A stretch of DNA of 64,000 bases, taken from contig BTPG01000005.1 of the NCBI GenBank assembly GCA_036245525.1, positions 115,709,880-115,773,879 of the forward strand, read 5' to 3'. Shown one piece after another: positions 50,795 to 62,034 of this stretch (position 1 is its first letter; every line of letters begins with the position of its first letter). The translations under genes were made by a program, and so were the position numbers. A model generated the notes under the pieces. That model did not search any database, was not told the origin of the DNA, and saw only the letters and a list, made by a program, of their open reading frames with translations. The stretch is from Semisulcospira habei. Its lineage: Eukaryota; Mollusca; Gastropoda; Semisulcospiridae.

Positions 50795-51693
50795 ACTGGC
50801 CCTCTGGGAGGTGGTCTTCAGCGATGGCAGGTACCAGCCGATTCAGGAGCAACCTTGCGAGAATTTTCCCGGCAATGGACAGCAGGGTAATTCCACGATA
50901 ATTAGAGCAGGCAGACTTCTCTCCTTTGTTCTTGTACAGGGTGATGATGACTGCATCACGGAGATCCTTTGGTAGTGTTCCTTTTCCCCAGCAGCAGAGA
51001 AAGAGGTCGTGGAGCTTGTTGTGCAGTGCTCGGCCTCCATGTTTCCAGATCTCTGGCGGGATTCCGTCAATGCCTGCTGCTTTGCCACTCTTGAGCTGGT
51101 GGATGGCTGTGAGGGTCTCTTCGGCGGTGGGCGGTTCGTCCAATTCAACCTTTAGTGGAAGGTGTGGGATTTGGAGGATGACTGTTTCTTGAACAGTGCG
51201 TTCAGCGCCGAAGAGGTCCTGAAAGTATTCCGACCAGCGGTTCAAGATGGAGGTATTATCTGTGAGGAGTGCCTGTCCATCAGCGCTTCGCAGGGGACTT
51301 TGTACCACGTGCCTAAGGCCATACACTGCTTTCAGTGCTTCGTAGAAGCCCCTGTAGTCACCGTTGTCAGAGCAGAGCTGGGTCCTCTGTGCGAGTCTGG
51401 ACCACCACTCGTTCTGGAGTTCTCTAAGCTTGAGCTGGAGACTGCTGCAGATGAGGCGGAAGGCAGACTTCTTCACAGGGCAGGAAGGCTGGGCTAGGTG
51501 GGCCTGGTGGGCGGCTCTTTTTTTTTTTTGCTAGAAGTTCCTGGATCTCTACGTCGTTTTCGTCAAACCAGTCTTTGTTCCTCTTTCTAGCAAAGCCCAA
51601 GACTTCCACAGAGGATTTTACAATAGCAGTTTTCAGTTGTTCCCAGAGTGTTTCAGGGGAGGAGTCTGCTGGATCAGCTGTGTCTTTGAGCAT
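50670..51693 (-). pseudogene. LINE linker and N-terminal reverse transcriptase, frameshifted
   Basis: Frame 51693-51424 carries KTAIVKSSVEVLGFARKRN and NKDWFDENDVEIQELLAKKK, typical of the endonuclease-RT linker, then shifts at a poly-A stretch (AAAAAAAAAA on the minus strand near 51520-51530). Frame 51476-50670 carries NGDYRGFYEALKAVYG, LNRWSEYFQDLFG, IHQLKSGKAAGIDGIPPEIW, LRDAVIITLYKNKGEK and CSNYRGITLLSIAGKILARL (RT finger motifs), then shifts near GFRANREYH. Slippage at the A run is the likely cause of the first break. Confidence 0.85.
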
Positions 51694-51751
51694 GCGCTGT
51701 AAATCGGCCTGAAGGGCAGCTTTCTTGTCGTCACGCTGAAGGCTGGCAACA

Positions 51752-52597
51752 TCAAGCTTTTTCTTGGGGGGGGCCCCCTTTCTTGGGTTTCAGCTTGAGG
51801 CGGAGCCTGAGTTTGCAGCAAACAAGGCGGTGGTCAGTGTGACACTCTGCGCTGGGCATCACTCTGGTGAGGAGGACGTCACTGCGGTCCCTCTGACGCA
51901 CTAGGACATAGTCGATAAGGTGCCAGTGCTTGGAGCGAGGATGCATCCAGGTGGTCTTTCGACTGTCCTTTTGCTGGAAAGTAGTGTTGGTGATGACAAG
52001 TTGCTGCTCTGCACAGAGCTCCAACAGTAGGCGACCATTGTCATTGCAGTTCCCAACGCCATGCTTGCCGAGGACTCCTTTCCAGGCTTCAGAGTCTTGG
52101 CCCACTCTGGCGTTGAAGTCGCCAAGGATGATGACTTTGTCGTCTGCAGGGGTGCTCTGCATGAGGCTGCGCAGGTCAGAGTAGAACTTGTCTTTTTCTG
52201 CAGGCTCTGCCAGGAGGGTTGGGGAGTACACACTGAGAAGGGTGACGTATTGCTGGTGTCTCAGTGGGAGGCGCATGGACATGATGCGGTCGGAGTGACC
52301 CGTTGGTAGGTTTTCCAACTTAGTCGCAATGGGGGTCTTCACCATGAAGCCCACGCCTGAGAGCCGTCTTTCTGATGCAGGCCTTCCTGACCAGTAGAGG
52401 GTGTAGCCAGCGCCAAGTTCTTGGAGGTTGCCTTCCTCCGGAAGGCGTACTTCGCTGAGCGCGGCGATGTCGATGTTTAACCTCCGCAATTCATGGGCAA
52501 TGAGGGCTGAGCGACGTTCAGGGCGTCCGCTGTCTGCTGTGTCGAGCATGGTTCGGATGTTCCAGCATGCTACGTTGAGTCCGGTCGTGGTCGTCAT
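51752..52597 (-). CDS. LINE endonuclease domain (exonuclease-endonuclease-phosphatase fold)
   Basis: Target-nicking endonuclease of the family-R LINE; it would cut target DNA to prime reverse transcription. Visible motifs: ACWNIRT with Asn13, LSEVRL with Glu49, SVYSP with Tyr124, LGDFNARVG with Asp160 and Asn162, IDYVLV near 228, and TDHRLV with Asp255-His256. These are the usual metal-binding and catalytic residues of AP-type LINE endonucleases. The 281-residue frame is uninterrupted and starts with a Met in the right place. It ends through a frameshift around LKPKKGGPPQ, where the coding sequence continues in another frame. This domain could still fold, but the element is broken downstream. 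Confidence 0.88.
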   Translation of the reverse strand: MTTTTGLNVACWNIRTMLDTADSGRPERRSALIAHELRRLNIDIAALSEVRLPEEGNLQELGAGYTLYWSGRPASERRLSGVGFMVKTPIATKLENLPTGHSDRIMSMRLPLRHQQYVTLLSVYSPTLLAEPAEKDKFYSDLRSLMQSTPADDKVIILGDFNARVGQDSEAWKGVLGKHGVGNCNDNGRLLLELCAEQQLVITNTTFQQKDSRKTTWMHPRSKHWHLIDYVLVRQRDRSDVLLTRVMPSAECHTDHRLVCCKLRLRLKLKPKKGGPPQEKA

Positions 52598-53229
52598 GAG
52601 AGTGGATCCATTGTTTTTTCTTGTTTTCTGACCGCATGAGAAGATGCCCGTTGACCGCGGCTAGCCAACTGGGGTTACGAGGGGATGAGCTTTGGTTAGG
52701 CCACCTTTTCTAGGCCCCTCTCCGTGTGGAGCAAGCAGTGCTGTCCCTAGAGAAGGCTGCTTGATCGTTCAGGGTGTGCCGAGTGACGTTGTCATCCCCA
52801 GGTCAACATCAGGCGACCAATATCCTGAACCGCCTGCATGCAGGTTTGAGACTGCGGCTTCCAGTGACATCTTTCACCTACCGTTTTGCCCCTTGCCCAT
52901 CGCTACAGGACTTGGAAAGTTCAGTGTCATAGTCCGTGGGCGTTTCCTAAAGCCTGCGCGGTGGAGCTTTTTGGTGGAGTGCAGTGTGCGCAGTACTGGC
53001 CCCACCCTTTAAACCCTTGGTTCGTTTGCCATGGCCTAGCAAGCTGGGACGGTGGCATCGAGGTCCTCGGGTCGTAGGTTTTATATCAGACTGTCTCTGG
53101 CTCAAAAGCCTTCCCCGGAGACACGGGGGCTTTGATGTCAGGGGTTTCCTCCCTTAGCCTTTCCGCAGCCAAGCGGCCAGGCCTGCAAGGCAGCAGGGGA
53201 CTCATGGGGACCGGGGTCGTCTATGTCCC

Positions 53230-53362
53230 GTGCAGATGTGAACATCTGCCCACTGCCCAGACGGTGACACCAGAGGAAAAAAATCCAACGCCGGAACCCG
53301 GTATCGAACCTCGCACCTTTGGCATTGGAAGCAGACGCCTTAACCACTGCGCCACTTCCCCA
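53230..53362 (-). mobile_element. tRNA-headed SINE, family U, copy 2
   Basis: Minus-strand head GGGAAGTGGCGCAGTGGTTA with AGGTTCGATACCGGGTTCC B box, then GCGTTGGATTTTTTTCCTC and GGTGTCACCGTCTGGGC. Shares the post-tRNA sequence with 4969-5110. The tRNA-like head is closer to intact here but runs straight into SINE body. Confidence 0.75.
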
Positions 53363-53433
53363 CCTAGAATGAGTTAAGGCGTATAAATATGTCCATTTTT
53401 GTTAGTAATTCTTACTCACCCACCCACCCCAGC

Positions 53434-53847
53434 CCCACCTCCTCCCCCCCCCCCCACCCGGGTCTGCCCTGGGGGACTTGGGTGGGGTTAACTACTTTTT
53501 AGTTCCCAGGGCCACCCTGGTCTGCCCCACAGGTTGTGTTTTTCACTCTATTCTGGGGCATGTGTTTCTGTCTACCCTTGGTCCATTCACCTGTATTTGT
53601 CTTTTTAAAACTCTCCCAACTGTCTGCACTGCCCGTAGCTCTTGATATTGGATGTGTGTTGCTAAATGGTCTTAGCTTTATTTAGGCCCCATGACGTAGG
53701 TTTATTTAACGTATTGGACCGGCTGGCGACATACATTCAATATTCTGTTTATTTATTTTTTTTCACAAGCAGTGCAGGCACGTCCTGAGAAAGCCTTGTT
53801 GCTGTCCGGACGTTAAGCAATGTACAATCAATCAATCAACCCACCTC
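53434..53847 (+). mobile_element. SINE family N, copy 3, with (CAAT)n tail
   Basis: Starts at CACCCGGGTCTGCCCTGG, contains GGGGCATGTGTTTCTGTC and GGTCCATTCACCTGTATTTG, and ends GGACGTTAAGCAATGTACAA + TCAATCAATCAA. CCCACCTC flanks it (53434-53441 and 53840-53847). Opposite orientation to copies 1 and 2. Confidence 0.85.
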
Positions 53848-53985
53848 GTTCCCCCCCCCCTCCCCACCCCCCAAAAGGGATCAACGGTTTAATAAATTTT
53901 AATTTTCGAACACCGAGTTTGCGTTGTAGTCGCGACAAAATTAAACAAGTGGTCATTACTCTGTGTGTTCTGCAACTGGAAACAA

Positions 53986-54096
53986 CCAGTAAGCAAAAGA
54001 CCATGGCGCCCATGTCCGTCGACTGCAGTGGGCCCACGCACAGCCATGCGCTGCCCGAGTGCGGCCAACATCGGTCCGAGGATCCTTGCTTACTGG
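53986..54096. mobile_element. PAL-G palindrome, diverged
   Basis: CCAGTAAGCAAAAGACCATG to GGATCCTTGCTTACTGG, with CAGTGGGCCCACGCACAGCC in the middle. The outer arms carry the paired change TAAGC/GCTTA in place of TGCGC/GCGCA. Confidence 0.78.
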
Positions 54097-54794
54097 GTAG
54101 CTGAAAACTACAAAATTGCGAGTCTGTGTGTTTGGACCCAATGCACTCGACTATTTTCTTTATAACATCGATATAACGGCATAACCACTTGTTTACTCAA
54201 GAAACTGTTGCGCATAGACCAGCCACGTGGTCTCTAAAAGAAATATGAACTAAGTTCTGGTCTGGACTGAGAGCCCGAAAGAGAGATTCGGGGGAGGGGG
54301 GGGGGGTGTCTCAGTCCACGTGTACACAATTTAATAACCAAATAACTGATATGGCTAGGTTCGGGTTTTGACAGGCGACTCCCCAGTTATAGTTTGTGAC
54401 TCTGACACATATCAGTTTAGAATGATGAAGACATATCTGTGCCACTGAACGTCAGTGTTGACTGGAGTTTGATGGCAACTGATGGGTCATTCTCCTGATT
54501 GTGACACAGAAATCGGCCGTAAAACGCACGCGGCACGCACGCACGCGGCACGCACAGACACAAAGCGGCCGACTACGGGCACTAGACAGAGAGAGAGAGA
54601 GAGAGGTAACGAAATGAGTAAGTGTAACAAATATGACTCGAATATCGCTGGAGGGAACACGCCCTCTTTGTACTTTAGCTTCCTAAACCATATCTCGCAC
54701 CGTAGCCACGTCAAACACGTGGATAAATTAACAACTCTTGAAGCATTTTTAAAATGTTGATACACTATAATAAACTGACCACTAATCGAAAACT

Positions 54795-54850
54795 GTGCTG
54801 GTCTGTGATTTTGGACATTGCTGCTTTGAGGGGCACAGGCCAGCACGTGA
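54795..54850. repeat. PAL-M hairpin, right arm short
   Basis: GTGCTGGTCTGTGATTTTGG and GGGCACAGGCCAGCACG; the middle of the right arm is missing. Confidence 0.65.
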
Positions 54851-54984
54851 CAAACCAGCCCGACCCCCTTTAAATAAATACTGAATTTCTGTTTCTTGCA
54901 CAAATACCACCCGGCGTATTCACGTCAATGCCGAGAATGTGGAGGCGCCTCATTTCCTATGACTATTTTGTCACTGTTTTCGCC

Positions 54985-55130
54985 TCAGTCTAACACCAAG
55001 CGGCAGCAGGAGATGGATAAACAGTGACTACTCAAGGGTAGTGCCTGTTTAGCTCGGCGCCTTGACAGGCGCCGTGCTAATCAAGCACTACCCTTGATCT
55101 ATTACTGTCTGTTTCAGCGTTTGAACACTG
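54985..55130. mobile_element. PAL-A palindromic MITE, diverged
   Basis: GGCAGCAGGAGATGG then ATAAACAGTGACTACTCAAG; hairpin TCAAGGGTAGTGCCTGTTTA + GCTCGGCGCC with complement. ACAGTGACTACTC pairs with the ATCTATTACTGT region. TTAA ends not found. Confidence 0.7.
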
Positions 55131-56160
55131 GAAAATCATAACCAAATGGCTGCGAAAAGTGAAAATGTAAATTTCTTTGTTTGTATGCGTGGAAACCATG
55201 ACACCTGTTGCCAGATACCTGTCCCATGACTACTATACACCTTATCCTACGGTGGTGACACTACAAACAGAAATAGGTGAGACCAATATTGGTCTGGGTT
55301 TCCCCGGATATGTGTCAGACATAACTTCATACTGGGAGTGATGCACTGAGGTGCGTTAGCTCCTTGTCATAATGACAAATCTGTTGAACAGATAAATAAA
55401 ATATGTTGATTGCCATGGAGGTTCGAAAACACGTGAAAGTCCAAAGTAAGGACTACGTCGTCGATATCCTTTATCAAGGCACGCCTACATCATCTCTATT
55501 CTTTAACCGTGACAAGGCATTGCATCATCTCTATCCTTGATCAGTAATTGCGGAGAAAGAGTATGATCCTAAGTGTGTGTGAGTGAGTGTGCGTGTGTGC
55601 GATTTCGGATCAGTGTTGGTTTAATTTGTTTGTTTGTTTTGGTTTTTTTCCCTCCAAATTGACGTCAAGACCGTCTCAATGCAAAAGAAAAGAAAAAATG
55701 ATCCAAGGGACACAACCTTTGTTCAATCAAACGCAAACGATCATCTCCCTTGAAAGCTTGCAACCTTTGCCAGGCCGTTTCGGCCCGGGAATCCCGGCTT
55801 GGCGTGCATGCGTGCGTGTGCATACGTGCATGCGAGCCTTTGATGAAATGTCCGTGTCTAAGTGAAATGGATAATGTCTGGGAATACGGATTTCTTTTCT
55901 CCTTTGAACTCGAAAGTATTATGTTTTTTCTGTATGCATGTAACAGTAATGCTGAAATGCCTTTTTTCCCCATTTTATTTTTCTTTTGGAGTACGTGTAG
56001 GGTTCATGTGTGCGCTTTTAGTTACTTTAGAATATACGTGCACATGCACATTTTTATATGTTTAATGAACTGTGTGCGCATGCATGCGTGCATGTGCGCG
56101 CGTGTACTAATGATGCGCGTGCGTGCGCGGTGCGTGCATGTGTATGTGTGTGTATGGGCG
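55131..56160. other. Unannotated interval
   Basis: No palindrome or element I can name. GT- and GCAT-rich sequence begins near 55565 and again near 55800 and 56040. Frames here have no recognisable domain. Confidence 0.45.
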
Positions 56161-56199
56161 AGTGCGGAGGTGCGTGTGTGAGTGTTTGTGTGTGTGAGA

Positions 56200-56286
56200 A
56201 CGTGTGTGCGTGTATGTGTGTGTGTGCGTGTATGTGTGTGTGCGTGTATGTTTGTGTGCGCGTGTGAGAACATGTGTGGGCGTGTA

Positions 56287-56374
<88 letters not shown>

Positions 56375-56390
56375 TGTGTGTGTGCGTGTG
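56200..56390. repeat. (GT)n microsatellite
   Basis: Imperfect GT from 56170, then an uninterrupted run of about 80 bp at 56290-56371. Confidence 0.97.
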
Positions 56391-56429
56391 CGATTGCTCA
56401 AAATTAGTGACATATTTTGGGCCTTCAGT

Positions 56430-56570
56430 TGTCGTCAGTGTTTGTGATTATGTATGTGAGTAATTCGTAGTTTAGTTGTAGCAACGGCAAGTTTGAAAAT
56501 TGGTTTTCAGTTTGTGACCAAATGCTTCTACCGTTGTAAAAATAAAGGTTCATTGTTTGGTTTAACGGCA
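56430..56570 (+). mobile_element. LINE 3' tail related to the old LINE at 38367-42079
   Basis: GTAGCAACGGCAAGTTTGAA and TTGTAAAAATAAAGGTTCAT correspond to GTAGCAACGGCAGATTTGAA and TTGTAAAATAAAGATTCATG at 41995-42072. A 5'-truncated copy of the 3'UTR only. Confidence 0.7.
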
Positions 56571-56589
56571 CGCTTTGCGGCGAGCTACC

Positions 56590-56765
56590 GACATAACTTG
56601 ACACATTCTGCTGGGCCCGCCCAGGACCGAAAGTGACGATCCCCAAATTTTGAACTGAGTTGCGGCCCTCTGACCGCATAAACAATTCTACAGACAGATC
56701 GCGCATGATGGTTCAAGGGTGGTGCCAGAATAGCTTGGCGCCTATGGGCCGTCTTGGCCAAGCTT
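56590..56765. mobile_element. PAL-A element, right arm lost
   Basis: CTTGACACATTCTGCTGGGC left end, flank CCCCAAATTTTGAACTG, arm GGTTCAAGGGTGGTGCCAG + AATAGCTTGGCGCC, then CTATGGGC and unrelated sequence. Confidence 0.78.
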
Positions 56766-57580
56766 CCGTTCTTAACTTTGGCTATACCTCCTCTAGCCAA
56801 TTCCTACACAGACTACAATGTATTTGGCCCGCCATACCTCTTTCACGCCCCGCTGCCGCCATAATCAAGTTCTGAAACGGCAGTGGAGCTCTTCAGTGTT
56901 AAACAATCAGATTATACTATAACAACTTTTTTATAAACAAGTCATGGAAAACTGGCCTTCATAATCACCCAAAAATCACAAAGCACACAATTTCTATTGC
57001 GATCACTGATATAGATTGACAAAGTATTAGGCACGGCTCTGCGAGAAACAAGCTAATAATAGTACGAAATGTTAGTGTTTCACGTGACTACGTCAAGTCA
57101 CATCCCACCCCCTCCCCCTCCCCCGCCACCCCACCCCTATCCCAAACCCCACCCTCCACCCCCACCACCACAGCATTTACTGTGTTGTAGTTTTGCAGGA
57201 GGCCAAAACATGAACACGTCAAGCTGTGCGGACGTTGATTTTGTGTTAGTTGTATCCGGCTGAGTGACACCGTGGTTCCCACGCTCAAATGAATCCCTAC
57301 TGAATGTCCAAATTGCAATATACAACACATAGTTTGTTGACAGATTGTTTCTAACAAAGATGTGCAAAATACCCTCAGTTGAATACCGTGACCCATCCTA
57401 AGCCACTATTTGCCGTGAGAGTCAGTCGCCGCTTCCAAGACAGAACTGAAATGGGCTTCTGCTTTCACGTGCTGAATGTGCAGGGCCCGGGACAGTGACT
57501 TAGCATTCGTGCTTTTCTCGTGTTTTGTATTTGACATAATTCGTCCGTTATGCCATTTCACGTGCATATGTGTATCCTGC
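56766..57580. other. Unannotated interval
   Basis: C-rich low-complexity sequence at 57100-57172. Nothing else recognised on either strand. Confidence 0.45.
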
Positions 57581-57656
57581 TGACGAGCAAAAGAAATGCG
57601 TCATGTTTATAACCATCGGATGGTTCGGAAAATATCGCATTTCTTTTGCTCGCTCG
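57581..57656. repeat. PAL-P palindrome
   Basis: GACGAGCAAAAGAAATGCG pairs with CGCATTTCTTTTGCTCGCTC, loop about 30 nt with ACCATCGGATGGT at its centre. Half copies at 37476 and 47020. Confidence 0.75.
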
Positions 57657-57879
57657 TAACTGAGTATACTTTGGCTGTGCCACGCTTCCTCAATGGAAAA
57701 ATGTCGCAGTTTTTGTGGAACCCACAGGCGAAGGTCGAACAAAAATAATGATAATACCTTTTGGGGGGCATAATTATGACACCAAAGCCAAAATAACTGA
57801 GCGTCAATTTGCTTTTGTGTTTTCAGTTCAATTAAATTCTATTTTAAAAAAAAGTATTTATCCCTTAAAGGGCAATCGT

Positions 57880-58245
57880 AATTTTGTGGACGGGAGAACA
57901 GTAAGAATAAAAATCATTGAATAAACATTAATTAATACCAAGACATTCCACTATAAAATCTGTGAATATCTCGTAATACTAGCATACTAAATCTGTAAAG
58001 GATCTCTAATACTAAGATAAAGACAAATTACAATTCTAAACACAAATCATTAATAAATAGTATTATAAACACTAAATATTAAATAATATATAAATAGTAA
58101 ATAAATACTAAAACATTCTAAACTCTATAAAGATCTGGCAAGCTTGATCTAATAGATATGCTAAGACATTCTAAAAACTGTAAGATCTGATAGTACTGCC
58201 ACATGAATTTAGTATTAAAATATTAAAAAAATCTTTGACGTAATC
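57880..58245. repeat. A/T-rich region with loose repetition
   Basis: Repeated phrases TAATACTAA, ACATTCTAAA and TCTGTAA occur irregularly. Possibly a decayed tandem array. Confidence 0.5.
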
Positions 58246-58256
58246 ATTAAACTTAA

Positions 58257-59043
58257 GGCTTCCTCAGACGGAGAAACGAAACGAAACATTTCGTCGAAAT
58301 GTCCGCATTAATTCTGACATTTCTCCAACATTTCACCGTTTCACGAAATGCGAAACGACACATTTCACGAAATAGAACTTGTCTCTATTTTGCGAAACAT
58401 TTCGCCGAAACATTTTACCCGTCGCCCAATCAGCGCCGTCCGCTCGGTCACACCCCAATCTGACGTCATTCAAGCCGGCCCAAACACTGAGGACTGCAAC
58501 GGTAAAGCGATGCCGTGGAGTCAGGTCTATTATGGCTAGAATTGCGTGGTGTGACGCACGATTCTGTACGACTTTAAGCGGAGAAATCATTTTCGAAATG
58601 GAATCTATCAAGTATCATCACTAAAGTACCACCAAAATATGATTTTAGGTCAGTTTTCTGAACCCCACTTTCATCGGCTGCTCTTCGAAGCCGCCTACAA
58701 GATGGCGGCTATCGCTTCGAGACGGCGGCATCCTCGATTCACTTAAACCAGCCTTGTTTACGCATTCAAAAGCGCTTACGTTTATTCGATATGATCGGCA
58801 GTTCACTTTAATTGTGTAAGTGAAGGCACACATGTCTTATATGTTTAGTTTTTAAGCGTCAGTAGTCAGAAATATGACCCGATATCCACCGATACAAACC
58901 AGAGCATGTGTCAGTGAACAGTTACTTCCCTTGTACCAGGCGAAATGAATTTTCACCGCGTTTCTGCGTGTGCGGAAAAGGCATTTCGATGCAATGAAAA
59001 TGTTTCGTTTCTTGTGCATTTCGTTTCTCCGTGTAGGGAAGCC
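58257..59043. mobile_element. Non-autonomous DNA transposon with terminal inverted repeats
   Basis: Left end GGCTTCCTCAGACGGAGAAA + CGAAACGAAACATTT; right end, complemented, GGCTTCCCTACACGGAGAAA + CGAAATGCACAAGAAACG. The imperfect inverted repeat extends about 45 bp. TAAGGCT lies at both edges (58254-58260 and 59045-59051), which may be a duplication or part of the inverted repeat. The interior has several GAAACATTTCG-type subterminal repeats and no transposase frame. Confidence 0.72.
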
Positions 59044-60275
59044 ATAAGGCTAACTGCTAACAACAGTATTAACAACAAACATTTTTTTTTTTAATAAGGA
59101 AGAATTTATCACATGAATTTATCGAAACACATTACATTCACATCTACGCAATACCACTTTCCATTTACACCCGCAACAACTGTATCCACCCAGACTAGCG
59201 ATGTCAGCGCCGCGTTGAAACAGCTGTATAAATATCTCACTCACACAAAGTGACAAACACACACACAACCTTTTTCAGCCTGTGCAGTTTTACAAATTGT
59301 GGACAGCAACAAAGGTGACGGTGAGGTTTCAAGTTGTAGTGAAGCGTTAGTTTACATAGTGGTTGTCTGTATCTTGGCGGACTAAAAGGAAGCAATTCAA
59401 GAGGTCTTGATACAGTTAGCAGCACTGGTTTGGGATGAGTCGATCACCTCTATAACACAGGGAATGTGCGATTTCTGAGTACTACATGTGTTATAGAGCC
59501 AAACAAGTGATCGATTACGCAGTGATCATCCCATACCTGTAAATTGATAGCCTCAACGATTTTAAGTCGCAAAGTTCTCAGGCGATTCGTCGGCGTCACG
59601 GGCCTATGCTCGAATCACAGGACCAGGGAGCTGTGACGGATGCATCCATAGGTTTTAACTATTTAGACTGGGTGGGTGGGTGGGGGGTGTATGTGGGGGG
59701 AGCTGGTATGAGTAAATGAGTACAAGATTGTTACATATGTTGGAAAGTACAAAAGGCACAAGGATGAGAGACAGACAGAAAATGGCACACTATACAAATA
59801 ACAAACTCAGAAAATAAAAGTGTTTACAACGCTATTTACTTCCTATTAAGACAGTGCTGCGGGCCATTTGTTTTGCTACTAGTCGTATAACTTGAACTTA
59901 GCTCTCTATGTGACACGCCGCGGCCCAGCGCCTGCTCTCAGTCCGATCGCTCCCGACTAACTGGCCGCTCAGTGGTGCCATGCCCGCGCTTGTCATTACG
60001 TAGACCTGGCCGCTGGGTCATCCCGCTCTGGAACCTACGACGGGCTGCTGGCACCCTGGGTCCGCGCTCATGTTGTCACCACCAGAGCACTGTCACGTGA
60101 GATAAATATCCGCGCGTAAGTTCTCCGTGCTACAGACTTCAGTCTTGCGCCTCAGTTGCTACCGACTGGACTCGAACAAGTCAGTACTACTCAAGCGACG
60201 GAGACCCGAGAGACCTGCAACACCGGCTAATTATAAACTACTAATTACAAAGTTAAACCAAGCATCTAATGCCCC
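59044..60275. other. Unannotated interval
   Basis: Mostly unrecognised. GTGATCGATTACGCAGTGATC and GAGTCGATCACCTC near 59435-59530 form a weak inverted repeat around a TATAACAC pair. 59900-60230 is GC-rich and could be an LTR or a CpG-rich element, without proof. Confidence 0.4.
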
Positions 60276-60542
60276 TTAACTCTTTTCATCCTGATACACC
60301 CAGGTTGTGTAAGTTTCGGACTGATAGCGCCGGCGGTCACGACTGACTGGTGACACGGACGGCCGGGTGGCGGTGTCAACTGACAGTCGCCACTCCGGCC
60401 GGCTTGGCGGCGCCTGAGGCGCCAAGCTATTCTGGCATCACCCTTGAACTTAAACAGTTGATCTGTCTCCTAATCTGTAATGTAGCCTTCATAGGACAAT
60501 ACTAAACAAATTTTACGAAATCAGCCTCGGGAAGCAAACGGG
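60276..60542. mobile_element. PAL-A element with left arm replaced
   Basis: TTAACTCTTTTCATCCTG start, right arm GGCGCCTGAGGCGCCAAGCT then ATTCTGGCATCACCCTTGAA, and flank TTGATCTGTCTCCTAATC. Where the left arm should be there is GC-rich sequence with CGCCGGCGG, GGCCGGGTGG and CTCCGGCCGGC. Confidence 0.75.
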
Positions 60543-61561
60543 CCTCGTCCGCCGCTTTGCAGTCGATAGTCAAGAGAGGCAATTCAGGAATAAACATAGA
60601 TGGCAAAACCTCAATTAGCTCCCTTTACTATTAATCATTATTATCACATTACCTAGCTGCACTAACTACAACAAATATTTTATCTTGTAATAATAGGAGT
60701 GTGACAAAACACCGTAAGCTGAACATGGCATGCTTTCCTGAAGACATCTTTGACCTTGCTTACATCTACTTTGTCTTGTTTCAGTCTCGGTACACTTTTT
60801 CTCATTGGCCTGGCCGTCGGCTATTCGACTCCCCCCCCCCCCCCCCCCCCCCCCCCCCTGATCAACGGTAACGGAGTCCTCTTGTCAAATGTTACCAAGA
60901 AACATGTGATAAGTAGACTCACATTTGACATTACTCGCTGAGCAATGCGTCCTCCCCCCAAATACGTCTCTGGCCAATCACATTTCTCAGTAAAAATGCC
61001 CGGCGGAACATACCCGGCTAATCTTCAGTCAGACCTGTACCGTAACAAAAAATATGCACGGCAACTGATACTGCCGAATAAACGATTTAGGGTGCTATAC
61101 AACATACATAACCGTATGTAGGTATTCTGTGATACCGTCGTTACTGGTTTCACACAAAACTTAACTGAGTAATTGGATTAGTTAGATACAGGAAATTATA
61201 CTGAAGCCGAAGGTCCTATGCTGCAAGTACTGACCGTAACCCGGCGAAGAAACAAAAAGCTCAGCGGACAAATAAAAATTGAGAGGGTTATGCAACAAAA
61301 TAACTATGTGCATGCGCTAGGTGTTCCGCCCATATTACCAATTTCATACAACAGAGTGACGGCGGGAAAATGTGTTAAAGAAAGACTGAAACTGATTCCA
61401 GTTCGCGCGTGGTTGTTTGTCTGATTGTCGGAAGTACTGTATTGAGATTTGCGTCCCGGGCCTGAATCTCTACGCGGCCACACCGGAAACCGCTTGGGGT
61501 CCCGGGCTTTCAAGGGTATGCTTCACGCCTATAGTTGAAGATAAAAATAGTCGTATTACGA
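60543..61561. other. Unannotated interval
   Basis: A C tract at 60831-60858; nothing else recognised. Confidence 0.45.
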
Positions 61562-61740
61562 TTTAGGCTTTGCCAGTGGTTTTCAGTCGCCTCTCGGGTC
61601 CGGTCAGGGGGTCCGCGGTAATGTCGGACTTTAGAGTCTCGGGCCAAAGCCCTCGGCCAGTCAGTCTTACCTCCGACATTGACATACCCCCCTGACCGGA
61701 CCCTCGACTGAGGAGACAAGAACTACTGGCAAAGCCTGAC
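61562..61740. repeat. Imperfect foldback element (PAL-R)
   Basis: AGGCTTTGCCAGTGGTTTTC pairs with the complement of GAACTACTGGCAAAGCCTG; inner GGGTCCGGTCAGGGGGT pairs with CCCCCCTGACCGGACCC; then ATGTCGGA pairs with TCCGACAT. Single copy seen. Confidence 0.78.
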
Positions 61741-62034
61741 TCACGATACAACTAATAATACTAACAAAAATACGACTTTTACACCAAGAGTACAACCGGT
61801 TCATTTGTTGTTTATAAATTAACAATATAATGCATTAATTCGCCTACATTGTTCTGATTCCATAATCAAGTGCTTTTTGTTAGTTTTCGATGTCCGGTCA
61901 ACTGCTCCTCCACTGAAAACGCTCGACTGGCGAATTTGTAATCTTTTGCCTGACACGTGACAGCGCCCGTGCAAAAAGCAACTGGTGACAGCGTCCGTTC
62001 AAAAAGACATCGCGCACTACTCAACTACTCGTTA

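Larger units (their letters stand above)
49337..53090 (-). mobile_element. Zinc-finger LINE (family R), near full-length minus copy
   Basis: On the minus strand: a probable 5'UTR (53090-52600, boundary inferred), AP-type endonuclease (52597-51752), linker, reverse transcriptase (51476-50000) and zinc-finger C-terminus (to about 49395), then the 3' end GAAGTCAAGCCAAGAGATAT at 49337. Roughly 3.3 kb of coding sequence. Frames change at about 51770, 51530, 50790, 50200 and 49500, so it is inactive. Its 3' end shares sequence with 49020-49094 and 30603-30690. Confidence 0.88.

Noticed and set aside
53284..53362. Possible tRNA gene on the minus strand
   Set aside because: The head is tRNA-like, but it is followed directly by the same post-tRNA sequence as the SINE at 4969-5110.
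59903..60230. Solo LTR candidate (TGTGACACG ... CTGCAACA, with a TAAATA box near 60100)
   Set aside because: No target duplication, no second LTR and no primer-binding site could be shown, so the boundaries would be guesses.
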